A stretch of DNA of 45,974 nucleotides, from contig PLNO01000300.1 of assembly GCA_003141795.1 (NCBI GenBank), forward strand, positions 53,755 through 99,728, given 5' to 3'. The notes under the pieces are model-generated. The model saw only the letters and a program-made list of their open reading frames with translations, was not told the DNA's origin and did no database searches. This DNA is from Spirochaetaceae bacterium. GTDB lineage: Bacteria > Spirochaetota > Spirochaetia > SZUA-6 > Fen-1364. This document shows, in pieces, positions 34,098 to 45,974 of the stretch. A program made the translations under genes and the position numbers. The stretch's first letter is position 1. The number at the start of each line of letters is the position of its first letter.

Positions 34098-34967
34098 GTG
34101 TCGTCCAACGTCATCGAAGATGCCGTCAACGTGTTCACGGACGGCTCCTCCATCAGTACGCCGCGGCGCCAGGGAGGGGCAGCCCTGAGGATCGTGGTAG
34201 TCAACGACGCGGGCAACGAAGAAGTCACAGACATTCCACTCATTGGGTTCAGAGGGGCGACAAACCAACAGATGGAGTTGTACGCCTGCATCGAGGCCGT
34301 GAAAGAGGCCCAGCGGCACCCAGCGCTCGACAGGATGCGGCGGATTGCGATCCACACTGACTCGATGTATGTAGTAGGCAACTACGACAGGGCACGATTC
34401 GACTGGTCGCGAAACGGGTGGCGAAACCGTTACGGAAAGGCAATGTCGAACGCACCTCAGTGGAAGGAGCTAGTCAAAGTCGGGATGAACGCCCCGAAAA
34501 AGGTTGAGTTCCACTGGACGAAAGGCCACGCGAAGGACGAACACAACAAGGCCGCTGACAAGATGGCTCAGGCTGCCGCGAAGGCCGCCTCGCGATCTCC
34601 GCTCTCTATCGTCAACGTTCGCAGGAAGACCACGGAGAAGTCCGTCGAACTCGGAAGCGTCGGAGTACACGGGCAGCGGTTCACGATCAGGGTGATCGTA
34701 GACGAGTACCTTCCCCTGCAGCGCCTCTACAAGTACAAGTACGAGGTCGTCTCACCGAAGAGCCCGTACCGCGGCAACGTAGACATCATCTTCTCGCTCG
34801 CACTGATGTCGGCGGGGCACACGTACTACGTCTTGGTGAACGACAACCCGAAGAACCCAACGGTATTGAAAGTGATTCGAGAAGTCAGCAGGCGGGGCGC
34901 CGCCACAGACGCTGAGCCCGCTCGTCTCGCCGAAGGCAAGACCGAGTATCATCATCGACCGCCATGA
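34098..34967 (+). CDS. RNase HI-like protein with C-terminal extension
   Basis: GTG 34098 lies seven bases after a strong AAGGAGG; the longer frame from 33921 overlaps the divergent gene and is rejected. The four carboxylates of RNase HI are visible: NVFTDGSS (Asp about 14), QQMELYACIEAV (Glu about 60), HTDSMYVV (Asp about 86), HNKAADKMA (Asp about 152), with HWTKGHAKD carrying the His loop. The enzyme cuts the RNA strand of RNA/DNA hybrids. The last about 120 residues (RFTIRVIVDEYLPLQRLYKYK) are not RNase H and may bind a partner. Its stop overlaps the ATG of the next gene (ATGA), so the two are coupled. Confidence 0.85.
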   Translation: MSSNVIEDAVNVFTDGSSISTPRRQGGAALRIVVVNDAGNEEVTDIPLIGFRGATNQQMELYACIEAVKEAQRHPALDRMRRIAIHTDSMYVVGNYDRARFDWSRNGWRNRYGKAMSNAPQWKELVKVGMNAPKKVEFHWTKGHAKDEHNKAADKMAQAAAKAASRSPLSIVNVRRKTTEKSVELGSVGVHGQRFTIRVIVDEYLPLQRLYKYKYEVVSPKSPYRGNVDIIFSLALMSAGHTYYVLVNDNPKNPTVLKVIREVSRRGAATDAEPARLAEGKTEYHHRPP

Positions 34968-36763
34968 AGAATAGGCGTCGAGGAGCCCAGCGCAGACCTC
35001 ATCTCGGGACGGGCACATTCAACCACGCTCGCGCAAGGGATGCAGGCTTGGCCACCTTCTTCCCAGCGTCGCGGGCCTTCCCGCACGTGTCTTCGCCCTT
35101 CGAGCTCGTATCGTCATCTCTCGGACGGCTGGATCAGTGGGAGACGCTGGTCATCCTTGCCAAGATCGCTTGGCAACTTGCGACATCGTGGGAGGCCGAC
35201 CTCTACGCGACACAACGCAAACTCGCGCCAGGGGTTCTAAGCGAGGAAACCATCGACCGCTTGAACGCATTCATGGCAGAAAGCGGCCCAGCGCGCGTCG
35301 CGGTGTTCTTCCCCCAACAGATCCTTGAGGCAATGAGGTGGACCATTGTTCTTGGCAAACGTCAGCCTCAGCGCGAGACCCCTCCACTGACGGATCGAAA
35401 ACGGGACACCTCAGCCCTCCTTCTGGGTGCCTCCGAAATCTGGGGCGACCGTCAGGAGGCCTTGTTCCACAAGGCCAGGGCTTTGGCCAGAACGCCCGAC
35501 CAGCTCAGGGCATACGTGACCCTGTTCACTCGAACGGTGATGTCAGCGATCCAGCCGTCCCGCGATCCCGCCCTGCCTTTGGCCCGCGCCTCGCATCTGT
35601 TCGGTGATCTCATGGAGCGCCATCAGCCGTCCTTTCCCCAGGTTTTCAAGTCAGAAACGGGACTGTCCTTCGGTGAGTACAACATTGGCCAAAACATGAT
35701 CTGGGCCCAGATCCTTCAGCGCACCGATCGGAACCCGTTGCTTTCCTTCGAGTCAAATGACCACTCCCGTAACATCGAACTGGGAAAGCATGTCTTGCGG
35801 CTCCAATCCCAGTCGCTTGATGATGCGCGCGCTGCTTTGTCGGCTCACTCCACAGACCCAGCGAGAGACTGGTCCCTCGACCCACTGCGGAAGCAACCCG
35901 TCGTGAGAAATCCCAATCGCGGAGATTCCTTCCTCGTCCTGGATCCAAAGCTCTTCTCAGACAGCATCACAAACGGCCCCCTGTTCATACCGACCGATTC
36001 ACGCCAACGCCAGGAGACGCTCTCCGCATTCGGTGCCGCGTTTGAGGACTACACCTCAGAGATCATGAGGGGCATTTGCCCTGAGAGATCCCTCGGCATG
36101 CGTTGCCGAACGAACGTCCCCGTCGAGGTCTCGGGCGCCCAAGTGGGGCAAGTTGATGCATACATCGACTACAACGTAGCCGTCGTTCTCATTGAAACGA
36201 AAGCAAGCTTCATCGCTGAGCGGAGCGCGGTGAGGGGCGACCCTGTCGGGTTCCTGTCTGACCTTGAGGACAAGTACGTGAAGTCGCCCGAAGACCACCC
36301 CAAAGGGGTCTCCCAATTGTCGTCAACAATACGCAGGCTGGCAGAGAGGGAGTGGTTGGGAGTCGGAGAAGAACTCGGCCGCGTCCAGACTGTTTTTCCC
36401 GCCCTGGTTGTGAATGACGAAAGGCTTGAAGACCCTCTCGCTGCCCGCTACCTTGCGAAGCGCTTACAAGAGCAACTGGGTTCTCCCCGACAGGAGGTCG
36501 TAGGCGTCACCCGCGTGGGCGCCCTCGCCGTCGCTGCACTCACCATCTTGCCCGTGGACCTGCTGGAGATCCTAGAAATGTCGACCACACGATTCTCCCT
36601 GCAAGACCTTCTCCGCGACTTCACCGACAGGCACCCCGACAGGCTCGTGTCGCTGAACAACTTCATCGCGGGTTCGAGATATGGGTCGCTGATGCTGAGC
36701 AATCCGCGCCTCGCGAGACTCCTGAACAAGCGAGTGGAGCGTTTCACAACGTCAGGAACCTAA
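34964..36763 (+). CDS. Large hypothetical protein with possible PD-(D/E)XK core, 599 residues
   Basis: The protein follows the RNase H gene with a four-base overlap. Most of it is helical with no known family (SLGRLDQWETLVILAKIAWQ; SFGEYNIGQNMIWAQIL). Around residues 395-415, GQVDAYIDYNVAVVLIETKAS has an Asp and an Glu-Thr-Lys spaced like a PD-(D/E)XK nuclease, in a strand-turn-strand setting. A basic N-terminus (MKNRRRGAQRR) may bind nucleic acid. It is the most likely effector or sensor partner of the RNase H, but the nuclease call rests on one motif. It ends 116 bases before the SNF2 gene. Confidence 0.6.
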   Translation: MKNRRRGAQRRPHLGTGTFNHARARDAGLATFFPASRAFPHVSSPFELVSSSLGRLDQWETLVILAKIAWQLATSWEADLYATQRKLAPGVLSEETIDRLNAFMAESGPARVAVFFPQQILEAMRWTIVLGKRQPQRETPPLTDRKRDTSALLLGASEIWGDRQEALFHKARALARTPDQLRAYVTLFTRTVMSAIQPSRDPALPLARASHLFGDLMERHQPSFPQVFKSETGLSFGEYNIGQNMIWAQILQRTDRNPLLSFESNDHSRNIELGKHVLRLQSQSLDDARAALSAHSTDPARDWSLDPLRKQPVVRNPNRGDSFLVLDPKLFSDSITNGPLFIPTDSRQRQETLSAFGAAFEDYTSEIMRGICPERSLGMRCRTNVPVEVSGAQVGQVDAYIDYNVAVVLIETKASFIAERSAVRGDPVGFLSDLEDKYVKSPEDHPKGVSQLSSTIRRLAEREWLGVGEELGRVQTVFPALVVNDERLEDPLAARYLAKRLQEQLGSPRQEVVGVTRVGALAVAALTILPVDLLEILEMSTTRFSLQDLLRDFTDRHPDRLVSLNNFIAGSRYGSLMLSNPRLARLLNKRVERFTTSGT

Positions 36764-36878
36764 GGCCCGCTCTCGTCGGCTTCACGCCTACGGCCTAGCG
36801 GCGCATGCGATCTGGTAAGCCGATCATTTCCTTCCAAAGAACTCCAGTTTGTCGTAGACTACGGCTCACGAGAATGCA

Positions 36879-39800
36879 ATGATCACCCTAGAATCCATCG
36901 CCACAGGACTATCCCTCGTCGGACTGGACCCAAGCGGAATCGGAACCGTCGTCGCCGTTGTCCCAATAGCCGAGGGCGCCGTCCAGGTCCTCTACAAGAC
37001 ACCCGAAGGCACGCTCAAGGAGCGACTTCTCAATAGGGGTGATGAGGCCAGCATATCTGTGGCCACGATGGAACGCCCGTGGTCATTCGATGGCGACGGC
37101 GAAGCCTTCAAGCTTACGGTCGAGGCAAAACGGATTGATCTGGCCTTCTTGTTCGACCCCATGATGGCCGTTCACACTTCCAATGTCGAACCTCTGCCGC
37201 ATCAGATTACCGCCGTGTACGAATCCATGCTGCCGCGGCAACCCCTGAGGTTTGTGCTCGCTGATGACCCTGGTGCAGGAAAGACCATCATGGCTGGCCT
37301 TTACATACGCGAGCTCATCATGCGCGCAGATGCACGGCGCATACTCATCGTCGCTCCAGGGAGCTTGGTTGAACAGTGGCGCGACGAAATGTTCGAGAAG
37401 TTCGGTCTGGAATTCAGTGTCTTCACAAGAGACCTCCAAATAGCGACCCCGAGCGGCAATCCATTTGAGGATGTTGACTTTCTCATCGTTCGTCTTGATC
37501 AGATGTCTCGCAACGAAGAGCTTCAGCACAAACTGTGCGCCGCAGGCTGGGACCTCGTTGTGTTCGACGAGGCTCACAAGCTTGCCGCCCACTTCTTCGG
37601 CAGCAAGCTTACGAAGACGGGCCGATTCGAGCTCGCGGAGAAGCTCGGCACTCAGACTCGGCATCTCCTTCTCATGACAGCAACCCCTCACAATGGCAAG
37701 GAGGAGGATTTCCAGCTTTTCCTCTCCCTCCTCGACTCTGACCGCTTCTATGGAAGGTTCCGCGACGGCGTCCACAAAGTTGATTCCTCTGACCTAATCC
37801 GCCGAATGGTGAAGGAAAAGCTCGTCAAGTTCGACGGTACACCTCTCTTTCCAGAACGACGCGCCTACACGGTCAACTACCAGCTCTCTGACTTCGAAGC
37901 TGCTCTCTATGAGGCAGTCACGGAGTACGTCAAAACGGAGATGGGCAAGGCCGATCAACTTGACGGCAAACGCAGGGGGTCAGTCGGATTCGCCCTCACG
38001 GGTCTCCAGCGGCGGCTTGCGTCAAGCCCTGAAGCCATCTTCCAGTCGCTGAAACGGCGGCGAGAGCGCCTTGAACGCAGGCTCCGCGAAGAAGATGCGG
38101 GAGTTCGGGGCCACCAAGCAACGGCGGAGACACTCGCCGATGTTCCTGAAGACGAGGATGACCTCAACGCTGAGGAACAGGAAACCTTGGAGGAAGCGCT
38201 TGTCGACCAGGCCACCGCCTCTCAAACGATCGCCGAACTTGAGACGGAAATCGGAAGCCTGCACGTCCTCGAAGAACAAGCCAAAGCACTTGTCGCTTCT
38301 GGAAAGGACAAAAAGTGGGACGAGCTTTCGCGCATTCTCCAAAACGAACCGCAGATGCACGATTCGAGCGGACGAATGCGCAAGCTGATCGTCTTCAGTG
38401 AGCACCGTGACACACTCAACTATCTACACGACAAAATCGCGGGTGTTCTTGGCTCCCATGACTCAATCGTGGTCATTCACGGTGGCGTACACCGCGATGA
38501 CCGCCGCAAAGCTCAGGAGCTGTTCCGATCCGACCCCGAGATCCGCGTGTTGGTCGCAACTGATGCGGCTGGTGAGGGCATCAACTTACAAAACGCGAAC
38601 TTGATGGTGAACTACGATCTGCCTTGGAACCCCAACAGGCTCGAACAGCGGTTCGGACGAATCCACCGCATCGGGCAGCAAGAAGTCTGCCACTTGTGGA
38701 ATCTCGTTGCCAAAGAAACCCGCGAGGGCGATGTCTACTTCCGCCTACTGGAAAAACTTCGCGTTGTCAGCGACGCCCTCAAGGGGCAGGTATTCAATGT
38801 CCTCGGCGAGGTCTTTGAAGGCAACAGTCTGAAAGAAATGCTGCTGGAAGCCATTCGCTACGGCGACCAGCCCGAAATTCGCGCCAAGCTGAGCCAGAAA
38901 ATCGACAGCGCACTCGACCACGACCACCTCGTGTCGGTCCTGAGTCGAGATGCGCTTGCCCAAGAGACACTCACGCCAGACCGTCTCTTCACGGTCAAGG
39001 AGGAGATGGAGAAGGCCGAGGCGCGGCGCCTTCAGCCCTTTTTTGTTCGCTCGTTTTTCATGAAGGGTTTCGAGTCCTTGGGCGGGGCCATCTATCCCCG
39101 CGAACATGACCGTTTTGAGATCACATTCGTACCCGCCGAACTCCGCGAACGCGACCGTCTCATCACAGGCCGAAATCGGAGGGACCCAGCGCCAGTGCTA
39201 CGGCGGTACGAGCGCGTCTGCTTCACAAAAGAAGCTGTACGCCCTGCGGACCGCCCTGGAATGGCTTTTGCAAGCCTCATTCATCCTGGGCACCCACTGA
39301 TGCTCGCTCTCAGCGACGTTTTGCTGGAGCAACATGCGAACCTGCTCCGCCAAGGATCCATCCTCGTTGACCCAGCAGACGATGGTGATCAACCTTCCCT
39401 GCTCTTCCTCCTTACGCACGAAGTGAAGTCTGGCGACGGCCAGGTGATCTCCAAGCGGCTTCAGTTCATCCGCGTCCTGCCCGACGGCAGCGCAAGCTTT
39501 GCGGGGTGGGCACCTCACCTGGACCTCGAACCACTTCCGTCCGCTGATCGCCCGTTGCTCGCCGATATGCTTACGGCGCCTTGGCTCACATCGGGACTAG
39601 AGCAACGCGCCCTCGCTTTGGCAGCCTCTACGCTTGTCCCCGAGCACTTCAGCGAAGTCGCTGGCCGCCGAATTGCTCACGTCGACAAGACTTTGGCCGC
39701 AGTCCACGAACGCCTAACAAAGGAGATAGACTATTGGTCCGACCGCTTTGTCAGACTGACAGAGGACAAAGCCGCGGGTAAAGACGTGCGCCTCAATCTC

Positions 39801-40388
39801 GAAAACGTTCGCCGCACTATCAGCGACCTGGAGGCTCGCTTGGAGAGCCGCAAGAAGGAACTCCAGTCCATGCGTCACGTTACTTCAGCCACCCCTGTGG
39901 CCCTCAGTGGCGCACTGGTGATTCCCTCAGGAATGCTTCGCACTTTGCGCGGCGAAACCGAACCCGTGGGCGCCCCTTTCTCTGCGGATCCCGACGCCCG
40001 CTCTCGGATCGAAAAACTCGCGATGAACGCCGTTCGCCTATCAGAGGAGGGCCGCGGCTGCCGTGTGGTTGATGTCTCCGCCCAGAAGTGCGGATGGGAC
40101 ATCACCTCCTATGGTCCACCCATGGAGGGAAGGCTCCCAGATGCGCGCCATATCGAAGTCAAAGGGCGCGCAAAAGCCGCGACAACAGTCACAATAACCA
40201 GGAACGAGATCTTTGAAAGCTGGAATCAGGGCGCAAAGTACAATCTGGCCATCGTCTTTGTTGGAGAAGATGACTCTATCGACGGACCGCACTACGTTCC
40301 CCATCCATTCAAGGAGGAGCCAGGCTGGGGCATAGCTTCCGTCAACTACGAGATAGGTGCGTTGCTCGAACGCGCCCGAGGGCGATAG
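36879..40388 (+). CDS. SNF2-family helicase with DUF3883 C-terminus
   Basis: The protein has 1169 residues. The two-part motor is complete: Walker A DDPGAGKT (129-136), DEAH in VVFDEAHKL (about 229), [11 protein letters not shown], and motif [13 protein letters not shown] (about 590). The segment between about 320 and 500 is coiled-coil-rich with Arg/Glu. The C-terminal about 130 residues carry DUF3883 ([36 protein letters not shown]), a predicted nuclease or binding domain with Glu-x-Lys. SNF2 helicases of this type move along double-stranded DNA in restriction-like systems. Its stop is four bases from the methyltransferase ATG, so they form one operon. The ATG at 36879 has only a weak ribosome site. 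Confidence 0.9.
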   Translation: MITLESIATGLSLVGLDPSGIGTVVAVVPIAEGAVQVLYKTPEGTLKERLLNRGDEASISVATMERPWSFDGDGEAFKLTVEAKRIDLAFLFDPMMAVHTSNVEPLPHQITAVYESMLPRQPLRFVLADDPGAGKTIMAGLYIRELIMRADARRILIVAPGSLVEQWRDEMFEKFGLEFSVFTRDLQIATPSGNPFEDVDFLIVRLDQMSRNEELQHKLCAAGWDLVVFDEAHKLAAHFFGSKLTKTGRFELAEKLGTQTRHLLLMTATPHNGKEEDFQLFLSLLDSDRFYGRFRDGVHKVDSSDLIRRMVKEKLVKFDGTPLFPERRAYTVNYQLSDFEAALYEAVTEYVKTEMGKADQLDGKRRGSVGFALTGLQRRLASSPEAIFQSLKRRRERLERRLREEDAGVRGHQATAETLADVPEDEDDLNAEEQETLEEALVDQATASQTIAELETEIGSLHVLEEQAKALVASGKDKKWDELSRILQNEPQMHDSSGRMRKLIVFSEHRDTLNYLHDKIAGVLGSHDSIVVIHGGVHRDDRRKAQELFRSDPEIRVLVATDAAGEGINLQNANLMVNYDLPWNPNRLEQRFGRIHRIGQQEVCHLWNLVAKETREGDVYFRLLEKLRVVSDALKGQVFNVLGEVFEGNSLKEMLLEAIRYGDQPEIRAKLSQKIDSALDHDHLVSVLSRDALAQETLTPDRLFTVKEEMEKAEARRLQPFFVRSFFMKGFESLGGAIYPREHDRFEITFVPAELRERDRLITGRNRRDPAPVLRRYERVCFTKEAVRPADRPGMAFASLIHPGHPLMLALSDVLLEQHANLLRQGSILVDPADDGDQPSLLFLLTHEVKSGDGQVISKRLQFIRVLPDGSASFAGWAPHLDLEPLPSADRPLLADMLTAPWLTSGLEQRALALAASTLVPEHFSEVAGRRIAHVDKTLAAVHERLTKEIDYWSDRFVRLTEDKAAGKDVRLNLENVRRTISDLEARLESRKKELQSMRHVTSATPVALSGALVIPSGMLRTLRGETEPVGAPFSADPDARSRIEKLAMNAVRLSEEGRGCRVVDVSAQKCGWDITSYGPPMEGRLPDARHIEVKGRAKAATTVTITRNEIFESWNQGAKYNLAIVFVGEDDSIDGPHYVPHPFKEEPGWGIASVNYEIGALLERARGR

Positions 40389-40391
40389 CTG

Positions 40392-43292
40392 ATGTCCAAT
40401 CCCATCAAGTCACCCCGCAAACTCATCGAAGTTGCCCTGCCGTTGGACGCCATCAATCGGGCATGCGCCTACGAAAAGATGCCTGGAATCGGGCCACATC
40501 CTCGTGGGATTCACCTTTGGTGGGCGCGACGGCCTCTAGCAGCAGCGCGGGCTGTTCTGTTTGCGCAGCTCGTCAACGACCCAGGCACGAACTCTGGCAG
40601 AGGCTTCAAGTACGGAATGAACAAGAGAGACGCCGCCGTGGAACGCGAGCGACTCTTTAGAATCATCGAAGACCTCGTAAAGTGGGAAAACAGCACCAAC
40701 GAAGAAGTTCTGGAACGCGCTCGTGCGGAGATTCGTCGGTCGTGGCGCGAAGTGTGTGAGCTGAACAAGGATCACCCCCAAGCGGCGCAGATGTTCAACC
40801 CCGACAGCCTACCTGCGTTTCACGATCCTTTTGCGGGCGGTGGTGCAATTCCCCTGGAGGCGCAACGTCTTGGATTGGAGTCCTACGCAACAGACCTAAA
40901 CCCAGTTGCCGTGCTTATCAACAAGGCGATGATTGAGGTGCCTCCAAAATTCGCAGGTCGTGCCCCTGTCGGACCGACGCTTACGACGCCCAGCGGGCTG
41001 GGCCTAACTTCGGATTGGCCTGGTGCAAGTGGGATAGCTGAAGACGTGAGGCGTTATGGCGCCTGGATGCATAGTGCTGCCACCAAGCGCATCGGACACC
41101 TCTATCCACAAATCGAGATCACGACCGATATGGTGATCGACCGTCCAGATCTGAACCAACTCGTCGGTGCCAGACTCGTTGTCGTCGCTTGGATCTGGGC
41201 ACGTACAGTCAAAAGTCCGAATCCAGCTTTTTCACACATCGAAGTGCCCTTGACGTCGACTTACGTCTTGGCAAACAAACAAGGTAAAGAAGTCTACGTG
41301 CATCCAGTCGTCGAAAGCGGCAACTACCGCTTCCAAGTGAGGCTCGGCCCGCCGCCAATTCAGGCAAGGGAAGGTACAAAGGTTAAGGGACATGGATCCA
41401 ATTTTCGCTGCCTTGTCTCTGAAGCAGCGATCAGCGCCGACTACATCAAGGCCGAGGCGCAAGCAGGACGGATCGGCACACGATTGATGGCACTTGTAGC
41501 GGAGGGTAAGAATGGACGCATTTACCTTAGTCCTCCTGATCAAGAAAAGAAGATCGCCGAGTTAATTCGACCCGCCTGGACGCCCGACCTAAGCATTACT
41601 GGATCGACGCGGTATGCCGCGTGCAAACCCTATGGAATGGGGAATTTCGCCGATCTCTTCACGCCAAGAGAGCTGATGGCGCTGACGACATTTGCTGATC
41701 TGGTTTGCGAGGCGAAGGAACTCGTCCAAAGAGACGCGGTAAAGGTCGGCGTTCAAGACGACGGCTTAGGGCTCGACTCTGGTGGTACTGGAGCCTCCGC
41801 CTACGCTGAGGCTGTAAGCATGTATCTCGCATTCGTCGTTGACCGTTGTGCGGACTTTTCGAATTCCCTTACCCGATGGATTCCAGGCAACCAGAAGGTG
41901 ATGAACCTTTTCGCAAAGCAAGCGATTTCGATGGCATGGGACTTTGCAGAGCCCAACATCCTCGCCAATGTCGTTGGCGGATTCGCCCCTGCATCCGAAT
42001 ACATCGCCAATTGTATAGAGAAGCTATCGCCCGCAGCGGGTGGTTTTGCCACTCAGGCTGATGCCAGAACTCAGCGTGTCTCATCTCTGAAAGTCATTTC
42101 AACCGATCCGCCATATTACGATAACGTTCCATACGCTGACATATCTGATTTCTTCTACGTTTGGCTCCGCCACTCTTTGCGTTCTGTATTTCCGACTGCG
42201 CTCGCTACCATAAGTGTCCCCAAGGCAGAAGAGCTTGTTGCATTTGCGGACAAGCACGGCAGCAAGGAGAACGCCGAGGCCTATTTCCTGACGGGCATGA
42301 CTCAGGTCATTAGTAACCTTGCTTCATTATCTCACCCAGAGGGGCCTGTCACGATCTATTATGCTTTCAAGCAATCGGACACGGACGAGGAAGGAGGCAC
42401 ATCTTCATCTGGATGGGAGACATTTCTCACCGCCGTGCTGCGAGGCGGCTTTGCGATCGTAGGAACTTGGCCCCTTCGTAGCGAGCAGGAGTTTCGCCAG
42501 CGAAGCATGGGCTCGAATGCCCTTGCTTCAAGCATTGTGCTCGTATGCCGCAAGAAACCCGCAGATGCCCCCACAGTCTCGCGTCGCGAGTTCATTCGTG
42601 AGTTGAATGGTGTCTTGCCCGAGGCACTCGACGAAATGACCCGAGGGGCCGAAGGCGAGCATTCACCTGTGGCGCCTGTGGACCTCTCGCAGGCCATCAT
42701 TGGCCCTGGAATGGGTGTCTTCTCCAAGTATTCAGCCGTACTGGAGGCCGATGGCTCACCTATGAGCGTCCGAACCGCACTCCAACTAATCAATCGCTTT
42801 CTCGCCGAAGACGATTTCGACGCCGACACGCAGTTCTGCCTGCATTGGTTCGAACAGCATGGTTGGGAAGGAGGACCGTTTGGCGATGCCGACATCCTCT
42901 CGCGTGGGAAAGGTACGAGTGTGGCTGGTATGAAGGAGGCGGGAGTCCTTCAGAGCGGCGGCGGCAAAGTCCGCCTCCTCAAGTGGGCAGAGCTTCCCAG
43001 CGACTGGAACCCGCAAACCGACAAGCGAACTCCCGTTTGGGAAGCTTTGCATCAGCTCATCCGCGCTTTGAAGGACGGTGGCGAATCATCGTCTGGCGCC
43101 CTACTCGCCATACTTGGCGGCAAGGCAGATGCAGTCCGCCAGCTTGCATACCGCCTCTACACTCTTTGCGAGCGCCTTGGCCAAGCGGAAGATGCGCGGG
43201 CATATAATGAGCTCATTACTAGCTGGACTGCAATCGAGTCCGCCGCCAACTTGGCGCCGAAGTCTTCTGACCAGCAAGGACAGTTATTCTGA
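40392..43292 (+). CDS. DUF1156 DNA methyltransferase, probably adenine-specific
   Basis: The protein has 966 residues. The N-terminus ([37 protein letters not shown]) is DUF1156. [19 protein letters not shown] (about 143) is the SAM-binding motif I, and [19 protein letters not shown] (about 571) is the catalytic DPPY motif IV, with about 430 residues between them that may recognise DNA. This is the modification enzyme that would mark host DNA. It is cotranscribed with the SNF2 helicase (four bases) and followed 13 bases later by the DUF499 ATPase. The set is a known defence combination; whether it restricts or only modifies here is not shown. Confidence 0.9.
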   Translation: MSNPIKSPRKLIEVALPLDAINRACAYEKMPGIGPHPRGIHLWWARRPLAAARAVLFAQLVNDPGTNSGRGFKYGMNKRDAAVERERLFRIIEDLVKWENSTNEEVLERARAEIRRSWREVCELNKDHPQAAQMFNPDSLPAFHDPFAGGGAIPLEAQRLGLESYATDLNPVAVLINKAMIEVPPKFAGRAPVGPTLTTPSGLGLTSDWPGASGIAEDVRRYGAWMHSAATKRIGHLYPQIEITTDMVIDRPDLNQLVGARLVVVAWIWARTVKSPNPAFSHIEVPLTSTYVLANKQGKEVYVHPVVESGNYRFQVRLGPPPIQAREGTKVKGHGSNFRCLVSEAAISADYIKAEAQAGRIGTRLMALVAEGKNGRIYLSPPDQEKKIAELIRPAWTPDLSITGSTRYAACKPYGMGNFADLFTPRELMALTTFADLVCEAKELVQRDAVKVGVQDDGLGLDSGGTGASAYAEAVSMYLAFVVDRCADFSNSLTRWIPGNQKVMNLFAKQAISMAWDFAEPNILANVVGGFAPASEYIANCIEKLSPAAGGFATQADARTQRVSSLKVISTDPPYYDNVPYADISDFFYVWLRHSLRSVFPTALATISVPKAEELVAFADKHGSKENAEAYFLTGMTQVISNLASLSHPEGPVTIYYAFKQSDTDEEGGTSSSGWETFLTAVLRGGFAIVGTWPLRSEQEFRQRSMGSNALASSIVLVCRKKPADAPTVSRREFIRELNGVLPEALDEMTRGAEGEHSPVAPVDLSQAIIGPGMGVFSKYSAVLEADGSPMSVRTALQLINRFLAEDDFDADTQFCLHWFEQHGWEGGPFGDADILSRGKGTSVAGMKEAGVLQSGGGKVRLLKWAELPSDWNPQTDKRTPVWEALHQLIRALKDGGESSSGALLAILGGKADAVRQLAYRLYTLCERLGQAEDARAYNELITSWTAIESAANLAPKSSDQQGQLF

Positions 43293-43305
43293 AAGGCAGA
43301 GGTTA

Positions 43306-45974
43306 ATGAACTCAAAACCTTGGCGAGAAGTGATTATCCCCCATCAGGACGTGCTCAACGGGACTTTCCAGCAGTCCGAGTTCGCGGCTGACCTGACGGC
43401 AGTTCGAACGGGCAGAGCGACTGCTGAATATGGTGACGCAAAGGCTTTCTTCGAGCGCACGTTCATCACCGAAGGCATGAGCATGTTGCTCACCCAAGTC
43501 TCACAACGACTAAATGGTAGGGGTGGTGAGCCAGTCATCCAGCTCCAAACGTCCTTCGGTGGTGGAAAGACGCACACCTTGCTAGCTGTCTACCACCTCG
43601 CCTCGCGATCATGTGCGCTGTCGGAGCTCGCAGGCATTCCAGCTTTGCTTGATCGGGCTCTGCTGATGGATGTGCCCAAAGCAAAGGTAGCAGTGTTGGA
43701 TGGGACCGCACACGCCCCTGGCCAGCCTTGGAGCCATGGGAGTCAGGCAATTCGAACTTTGTGGGGTGAATTGGCTTGGCAACTCGGCGAGGCCGAAGGG
43801 TTCGCTCTGGTCAAGCAAGCGGATTCAAGCGGAACGTCACCTGGGAAGGATGTTCTTTGCACCCTACTCTCTAGGTTCGCTCCTTGCGTCGTACTGCTGG
43901 ACGAGTTGGTCCTGTACATCCGCCAGTTCTCAGAGAGTCAGGCTCTGAGCGGGGGAACATACGACAGCAACCTCTCTTTCGTTCAGTCGCTGACTGAAGC
44001 GGCCAAGCTGGTGCCAAACGCAGCAGTACTGGCATCGCTGCCCGAGTCGGACAGCCAAGCGGGTGGGCCCCGAGGCAAAGCAGCTTTGAAGGCCTTGGAG
44101 GAAATCTTCAACAGAGTACAGTCGCTCTGGAAGACAGTCGCGCCCGAGGAAGCTTTCGAGATAGTGCGGCGTCGCTTGTTCGAGCAGATCCGCGACGCAA
44201 GAGCGCGCGACCAGGTATGCCGAGCCTTTGCCGACGCATATCTGGCAGAAGGCGCAAAGCTGCCCCAGGAAACTCAAGAGGTACGTTACACCGAGCGCAT
44301 GGCCAAGAGCTACCCGATCCATCCAGAGGTCTTTGCCCAGCTCTATGAGGAATGGTCGACGATTGATGGCTTCCAACGCACCCGAGGCGTCCTCAAACTG
44401 ATGGCCAAAGTCATCTATCGTTTGTGGCAAGATGACAACAAGGACTTGATGATCCTCCCCAGCAGTCTGCCCTTGTACGACGGAAATGCGCGTAATGAGC
44501 TGACCTATTACCTTGGGCCAGGATGGGATCCTGTGATTGACCGCGACATTGACGGAGAGCGGGCCGAGACCACGATGCTGGAAACCAAAGAGCCCCGCTT
44601 TGGTTCCGTCCAGGCCGCCCGCCGCGTCGCACGAACCTTGTTTCTCGCGACCGCTCCCTCCTCGGTGACTACCAAGCCTGGTATTCGCGGCATCGACCGC
44701 GCCAGAGTGCTACTTGGCTGCCTTCAGCCAGGCCAAACGTCATCTCTGTACTCTGATGCCCTGAATCGCCTGTCGGACCAACTTCACTATCTCAATCCTT
44801 CGGGGGATAAAGCGAAAGAGGAGACGCGCTACTGGTTCGACACCCGAGCAAATCTGCGGCGAGAGATGGAGGAACGAAAGAAGCGCTTCGACGACAAGAA
44901 GGAGGTCAGGGCGCGAATGGCTGAGGTACTCCACAAGCTCACCAACAGTGCGACCTTTTTCGATGGCGTGCACACATTCACTCCCCATAGTGACGTACCA
45001 GACGACGGTGCACTCCGCCTGGTTGTGCTTTCTCCAGAGCAGTCCTACTCGCGAACAGAATCGCATGCGGCATTCGACGGCGTGCTCGACCAGGTCAGGA
45101 ACCACGGGACCAAGCCTCGCTTTAGAGCGAATCGACTGCTCTTTCTCGCGCCAGATCAGGGCGCCCTTGCACGGTTGAGTGACTGTATCCGCGTTGCTCT
45201 GGCCTGGAGCTCGATCGTTGACGACGTCGGTGCGATGCGTCTGGTTCTTGACAACCTTCAGGCTCAACAGGCCAAGAAGGAGCTGCAAGGAGCAGAAGAT
45301 GTGCTCCCGCGCGTCGCACGGGAGTGCTACAAGTGGTTGCTCTGCCCAGTGCAGGATAGCCCCACGAATCCAAAGCCGACGGTAGAAGTGTTCCCTCTCA
45401 ACACGGGTGCGGCGACCTTAGGGCCCGAGATCGAGCGTGTTTGCCTGGACAACGTGCTTGTCGTCACCACTTGGTCGCCGATTCACCTGAGGGACGAGCT
45501 GAAGAGACTGTACTGGAAGAGCGACAAGCCAGCATTCGGCGGCGTGGCGTTCTGGGACGATACCACTCGCTACCTCTACCTGCCGAGGCTGAGAAGCCGC
45601 GGCGTGCTGGAGCAGGCCATAATCAAGGGCGCCACCAGTCGTGACTTCTTCGGAACAGCCTACGGTCGGCACGAGGGCAAATTCGACGGCTTCAAGTTCG
45701 GTGACTCAAACGTCCAACTTGATGACACTCTCCTTTTGATTGAACCCGAAGCGGCGAAGGCGTATGAAGCGGCGCATCCACCCGCTGTTCCACCTGGTGC
45801 GAAACCACCCGAGCCGATCCCTGGTGCGACACTTCCTGGACCCGTCCCTCTTGGTGCCCAGCCTGGCCCAAAGTTCCACGCTTTCCATGGCACCGTTGCG
45901 GTAAACGCTACGACCGCGAAGATTCATCTCGTCGAAGTGGCAGACGAGGTCATCGCCGTGCTTGCTGGAGATCC
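43306..45974 (+). CDS. DUF499 AAA-type ATPase, cut by window edge
   Basis: ATG 43306 follows GCAGAGG. At least 889 residues are visible and the frame runs off the right edge. [19 protein letters not shown] (about residue 83) is the P-loop and [12 protein letters not shown] (about 195) the Walker B with catalytic-like Asp-Glu. [18 protein letters not shown] and [19 protein letters not shown] are typical of DUF499. A Pro/Gly-rich segment lies near 840-870 ([20 protein letters not shown]). DUF499 ATPases accompany DUF1156 methyltransferases and are thought to power restriction or DNA handling. The downstream gene (often DUF3780 or a PLD-type nuclease) would lie beyond the window. Confidence 0.9.
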   Translation, partial: MNSKPWREVIIPHQDVLNGTFQQSEFAADLTAVRTGRATAEYGDAKAFFERTFITEGMSMLLTQVSQRLNGRGGEPVIQLQTSFGGGKTHTLLAVYHLASRSCALSELAGIPALLDRALLMDVPKAKVAVLDGTAHAPGQPWSHGSQAIRTLWGELAWQLGEAEGFALVKQADSSGTSPGKDVLCTLLSRFAPCVVLLDELVLYIRQFSESQALSGGTYDSNLSFVQSLTEAAKLVPNAAVLASLPESDSQAGGPRGKAALKALEEIFNRVQSLWKTVAPEEAFEIVRRRLFEQIRDARARDQVCRAFADAYLAEGAKLPQETQEVRYTERMAKSYPIHPEVFAQLYEEWSTIDGFQRTRGVLKLMAKVIYRLWQDDNKDLMILPSSLPLYDGNARNELTYYLGPGWDPVIDRDIDGERAETTMLETKEPRFGSVQAARRVARTLFLATAPSSVTTKPGIRGIDRARVLLGCLQPGQTSSLYSDALNRLSDQLHYLNPSGDKAKEETRYWFDTRANLRREMEERKKRFDDKKEVRARMAEVLHKLTNSATFFDGVHTFTPHSDVPDDGALRLVVLSPEQSYSRTESHAAFDGVLDQVRNHGTKPRFRANRLLFLAPDQGALARLSDCIRVALAWSSIVDDVGAMRLVLDNLQAQQAKKELQGAEDVLPRVARECYKWLLCPVQDSPTNPKPTVEVFPLNTGAATLGPEIERVCLDNVLVVTTWSPIHLRDELKRLYWKSDKPAFGGVAFWDDTTRYLYLPRLRSRGVLEQAIIKGATSRDFFGTAYGRHEGKFDGFKFGDSNVQLDDTLLLIEPEAAKAYEAAHPPAVPPGAKPPEPIPGATLPGPVPLGAQPGPKFHAFHGTVAVNATTAKIHLVEVADEVIAVLAGD

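Noticed and set aside
36879..45974. DISARM system
   Set aside because: A SNF2 helicase and a methyltransferase are present but no drmA, drmB or drmC is visible; the DUF1156/DUF499 pairing fits another group.

Overview
The window is GC-rich bacterial DNA in two parts. Positions 1 to about 6.15 kb look like ordinary chromosome with high GC, strongly GC-ending codons and tight gene spacing. They hold a broken barrel/transglutaminase-like gene, a membrane-anchored AraC-type regulator, a dolichol-kinase-like/DUF92 pair, a PfkB sugar kinase and two tRNA genes. The DUF92 pair and the seven-helix AraC regulator would suit a GC-rich spirochaete, but that is a weak guess from gene content and no marker gene is present.

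From tRNA-Leu(CAA) at 6147-6231 to the right edge the DNA is an integrated island. It opens with a tyrosine recombinase just downstream of the tRNA. GC is lower, strands alternate, and there are many hypothetical and nuclease, helicase, kinase or HEPN-type genes. The far attachment site was not found, so the island probably runs past 45974.

Layout: (a) 6.4-11.9 kb: integrase, small unknown genes, a RecA/DnaB-fold protein with no usable Walker A, an HTH protein, and a two-repeat CRISPR-like unit at 9051-9148 with no cas genes. (b) 12.2-16.1 kb: an EEP nuclease overlapping a PLD-type nuclease, then RmuC. (c) 16.3-23.8 kb: a giant DUF4011/SF1 helicase/Vsr-like nuclease, a convergent Abi_C protein and an unknown protein. 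(d) 24.0-26.3 kb: a Ser/Thr kinase with a helical repeat tail and an unknown partner. (e) 26.4-29.7 kb: a second tyrosine recombinase with a dif-like inverted repeat before it, a HEPN-type protein and an unknown gene. (f) 29.7-33.9 kb: a leftward cluster with a Dph6-like ATP pyrophosphatase, a DnaQ-like exonuclease, a COG4741 nuclease and several small unknown proteins. (g) 34.1 kb to the edge: RNase HI, a candidate PD-(D/E)XK protein, then a SNF2 helicase (DUF3883), a DUF1156 DNA methyltransferase and a DUF499 ATPase cut by the edge.

Most island genes resemble antiphage families (modification, restriction, abortive infection, kinase signalling), so the stretch reads as a defence island built in layers at a tRNA-Leu site. 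Strongest second-look candidates are the CRISPR-like mini-unit, the dif-like site, the leftward Dph6/exonuclease/COG4741 cluster, and the RNase H to DUF499 rightward array. All functions are inferred from sequence motifs; no database search was run.
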